Shown: in pieces, positions 62,603 through 64,000 of the stretch | Position numbering within the stretch: position 1 is the stretch's first letter | Layout: the number at the start of each line of letters is the position of its first letter | Assembly: GCF_036320485.1 (NCBI RefSeq) | Contig: NZ_CP132911.1 | Span: 1,488,001-1,552,000, forward strand | DNA: 64,000 nt | From: Dyella sp. A6 | GTDB lineage: Bacteria > Pseudomonadota > Gammaproteobacteria > Xanthomonadales > Rhodanobacteraceae | Reading direction: 5' to 3' | The notes under the pieces: model-generated | Told to the model about the DNA's origin: nothing | The model's database searches: none | Seen by the model: only the letters and a program-made list of their open reading frames with translations | Translations under genes and position numbers: made by a program

Positions 62603-63226
62603 GTGAAACTATCCACGCGAAATTTCGTATTTCTGTTGATCGTGATGAGCAGTTTGTGGTTGCTGAGTGCTTGCAGCAGCACGCCGGTCGTTCAGGATTC
62701 GGTCGCAGCACAGCCGCACACCGAGCGTTACATTATTGGTCCGGGTGATTCGCTGGACATCTTCGTCCGCGATAACCCGAACCTCACCACGACGGTTCCT
62801 GTACGGCCGGATGGGCGCATTTCAATACCTTTGGTCCAGTCCATCATGGCCGCGGGCAAGACGCCGGACCAGTTGGCGGGTAATCTCGAGAAGGATCTGG
62901 GCCGTTACATCCGGTCGCCCATGGTCACCGTGATCGTGAAGAAGTTCGTGGGTGCCTACAGCCAGCAGGTGCGTGTGGTCGGTCAGGCGACAACGCCCAA
63001 GGCTGTTCCCTACCGCAGCGGGATGACCTTGCTGGACGTGATGATCGACGTCGGCGGACTGACCAAATTTGCGGCCGGCAACAACGCCAAGATCATCCGC
63101 AAGCTACCTGACGGCCGGGAGCAGACCATCCCGGTCCGCCTTGGCGACCTGATGAACGGCTCAATCAAGAACAACGTCGTCATGCGCCCGGGGGATATCC
63201 TGATCATCCCCGAGTCGCTGTTCTGA
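62603..63226 (+). CDS. XrtA/PEP-CTERM system exopolysaccharide export lipoprotein
   Basis: A 207-residue outer-membrane polysaccharide export protein of the Wza/GumB-like family. The signal peptide ends in the lipobox LLSAC (Cys at about residue 24). The polysaccharide biosynthesis/export domain is YIIGPGDSLDIFVRDNPNLTTTVPVRPDGRISIP (about 43-76), followed by an SLBB-type domain (VRVVGQATTPKAVPYRSGMTLLDVMIDVGG). GTG at 62603 is the start, with AGGGAG 9 bases upstream. It lies 19 bases after the glycosyltransferase gene. Confidence 0.92.
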   Translation: MKLSTRNFVFLLIVMSSLWLLSACSSTPVVQDSVAAQPHTERYIIGPGDSLDIFVRDNPNLTTTVPVRPDGRISIPLVQSIMAAGKTPDQLAGNLEKDLGRYIRSPMVTVIVKKFVGAYSQQVRVVGQATTPKAVPYRSGMTLLDVMIDVGGLTKFAAGNNAKIIRKLPDGREQTIPVRLGDLMNGSIKNNVVMRPGDILIIPESLF

Positions 63227-63269
63227 CGTCATGGTGGTGGATAAACGACAATCTTGGCGACATCGGTAA

Positions 63270-64000
63270 ATGGCGATGCAGAATCAACACTTCGATTTGC
63301 ATGAAATCCTGCAGAACGTGTTGCTGGAGTTTCGTGCCGCCTGGCGCTATCGCTGGCATGCTCTGATCGTCGCATGGTGTCTGATGATTCTGGGAGCGGC
63401 GCTTGTATTCAGCCTGCCCAACAAGTATCGGGCCAATGCCCAGGTCTACGCAGATACCGAGGCGTTGACGAATCCATTGCTCAGAGGCGTTGCTGTTCAG
63501 CCCAATGTGCAAGAGCGGTTGAAAATCATTACCCATACGCTGCTGACGCGTCCCAACATCCAGGCTGTGGCGGACAACACAGGCCTTTCATCGCGTGCCA
63601 CGACACCCGAAGCCAGAGAGCAGTTGCTGAGCAGCCTCGGTGACGCAGTACAGGTCAATGAGGCCGGCACCAAGTATCTCTACAACATCAGCTATACCGA
63701 TCCAGACCGCAAAATGGCGGAAAAGGTGGTCCAGGCGTTCCTGCAGATATTGATGAACGATACGCTGGGAGCGAATACGGCTGCCACGGATACGGCACAA
63801 AACTTCCTGCGGCAGCAGGTCGCCGATTACAACCACAAGCTCAACGATGCTGAGAGCAAGCTTGCGGCGTTCCAGGCGGCAAATGTCGGCTATATCCCCA
63901 GCCAGGGCGGCAGCGATTATTTCTCGCGGCTGCAGACGGCCGAGACCCAACTGCAGAGCCTGCAGGATCAATACGAAACGGCCGTTGCCAGCCGCGACAC
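63270..64000 (+). CDS. XrtA system polysaccharide chain-length determinant (3' end outside window)
   Basis: The first 243 codons of a Wzz-type co-polymerase, open to the window edge. After an amphipathic start comes a transmembrane helix (about residues 31-50: HALIVAWCLMILGAALVFSL), then the periplasmic Wzz domain (YRANAQVYADTEALTNPLLRG) and the beginning of a coiled coil (from about residue 180). Full members are about 500 residues. The ATG at 63270 is chosen; 63276 is an alternative. The spacing of 43 bases from the export gene fits one operon. Confidence 0.92.
   Translation, partial: MAMQNQHFDLHEILQNVLLEFRAAWRYRWHALIVAWCLMILGAALVFSLPNKYRANAQVYADTEALTNPLLRGVAVQPNVQERLKIITHTLLTRPNIQAVADNTGLSSRATTPEAREQLLSSLGDAVQVNEAGTKYLYNISYTDPDRKMAEKVVQAFLQILMNDTLGANTAATDTAQNFLRQQVADYNHKLNDAESKLAAFQAANVGYIPSQGGSDYFSRLQTAETQLQSLQDQYETAVASRD

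Overview
This is one contiguous 64 kb piece of a high-GC gammaproteobacterial chromosome. Gene order and protein character point to the Xanthomonadales/Lysobacterales, most likely family Rhodanobacteraceae (Rhodanobacter, Dyella, Luteibacter or Frateuria). The clues are the run pyrG-kdsA-eno-ftsB-ispD-ispF-truD-surE-pcm-nlpD, the block kdsB-uvrC-pgsA next to tRNA-Gly/tRNA-Cys, and an XrtA/PEP-CTERM exopolysaccharide locus. The genus is an inference. Almost all of the first 42 kb is core housekeeping DNA; the last 21 kb is accessory.

Layout. 1-2.4 kb: tail of a cytochrome bo3 quinol oxidase operon (cyoB partial, cyoC, cyoD). 2.6-9.5 kb: pyrG, kdsA, eno, ftsB, ispD, ispF, mgtE, mostly overlapping or touching (CTP, Kdo, glycolysis, division, isoprenoids, magnesium). 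9.5-15.1 kb: truD, a convergent Smr gene, the surE-pcm-yqaA-nlpD operon, and a small convergent pair (yhbY, Mth938-like). 15.2-17.8 kb: rlmE-ftsH. 17.9-21.5 kb: leftward operon scpA-scpB-rluB-arsC-like. 21.5-22.2 kb: no recognisable gene. 22.2-28.4 kb: PilZ protein, fadD, acnA and a LysR regulator. 28.4-33.8 kb: hflD-mnmA-nudJ leftward, clpS-clpA rightward, infA leftward. 33.9-42.3 kb: PHA-system protein, FHA protein, serC-pheA-aroA-kdsB, a 52-residue membrane protein, uvrC, pgsA.

42.3-44.0 kb is a small island: two identical tRNA-Gly(GCC) genes, tRNA-Cys(GCA), a truncated phage-type integrase behind tRNA-Cys, a superinfection-immunity-like membrane protein with a zinc ribbon, and a small Ala/Ser-rich protein. 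44.1-64.0 kb is the XrtA/PEP-CTERM locus. It holds a leftward wecB-prsK-prsR-prsT cluster (UDP-GlcNAc epimerase, histidine kinase, sigma54 activator, TPR lipoprotein) and a leftward trio of ThiF-like E1 enzyme, PEP-CTERM protein and nitroreductase. It also holds rightward sugar-nucleotide genes (galE, UDP-HexNAc dehydrogenase, UDP-glucuronate 4-epimerase), a leftward FeeM-type N-acyltransferase, and the start of the EPS assembly operon (priming glycosyltransferase, export lipoprotein, chain-length protein cut by the window end).

How it fits together: the wecB, galE, dehydrogenase and uronate-epimerase products supply activated sugars. The EPS operon polymerises and exports them. PrsK/PrsR with sigma54 should control PEP-CTERM genes; a near-consensus -24/-12 promoter precedes the PEP-CTERM gene, and a weaker one lies upstream of the acyltransferase gene. 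The exosortase itself is not in the window and is expected downstream. The most interesting candidate system is the ThiF / PEP-CTERM / nitroreductase trio with the nearby FeeM acyltransferase: a possible tailoring module tied to surface-protein sorting, whose chemistry I cannot name from sequence.
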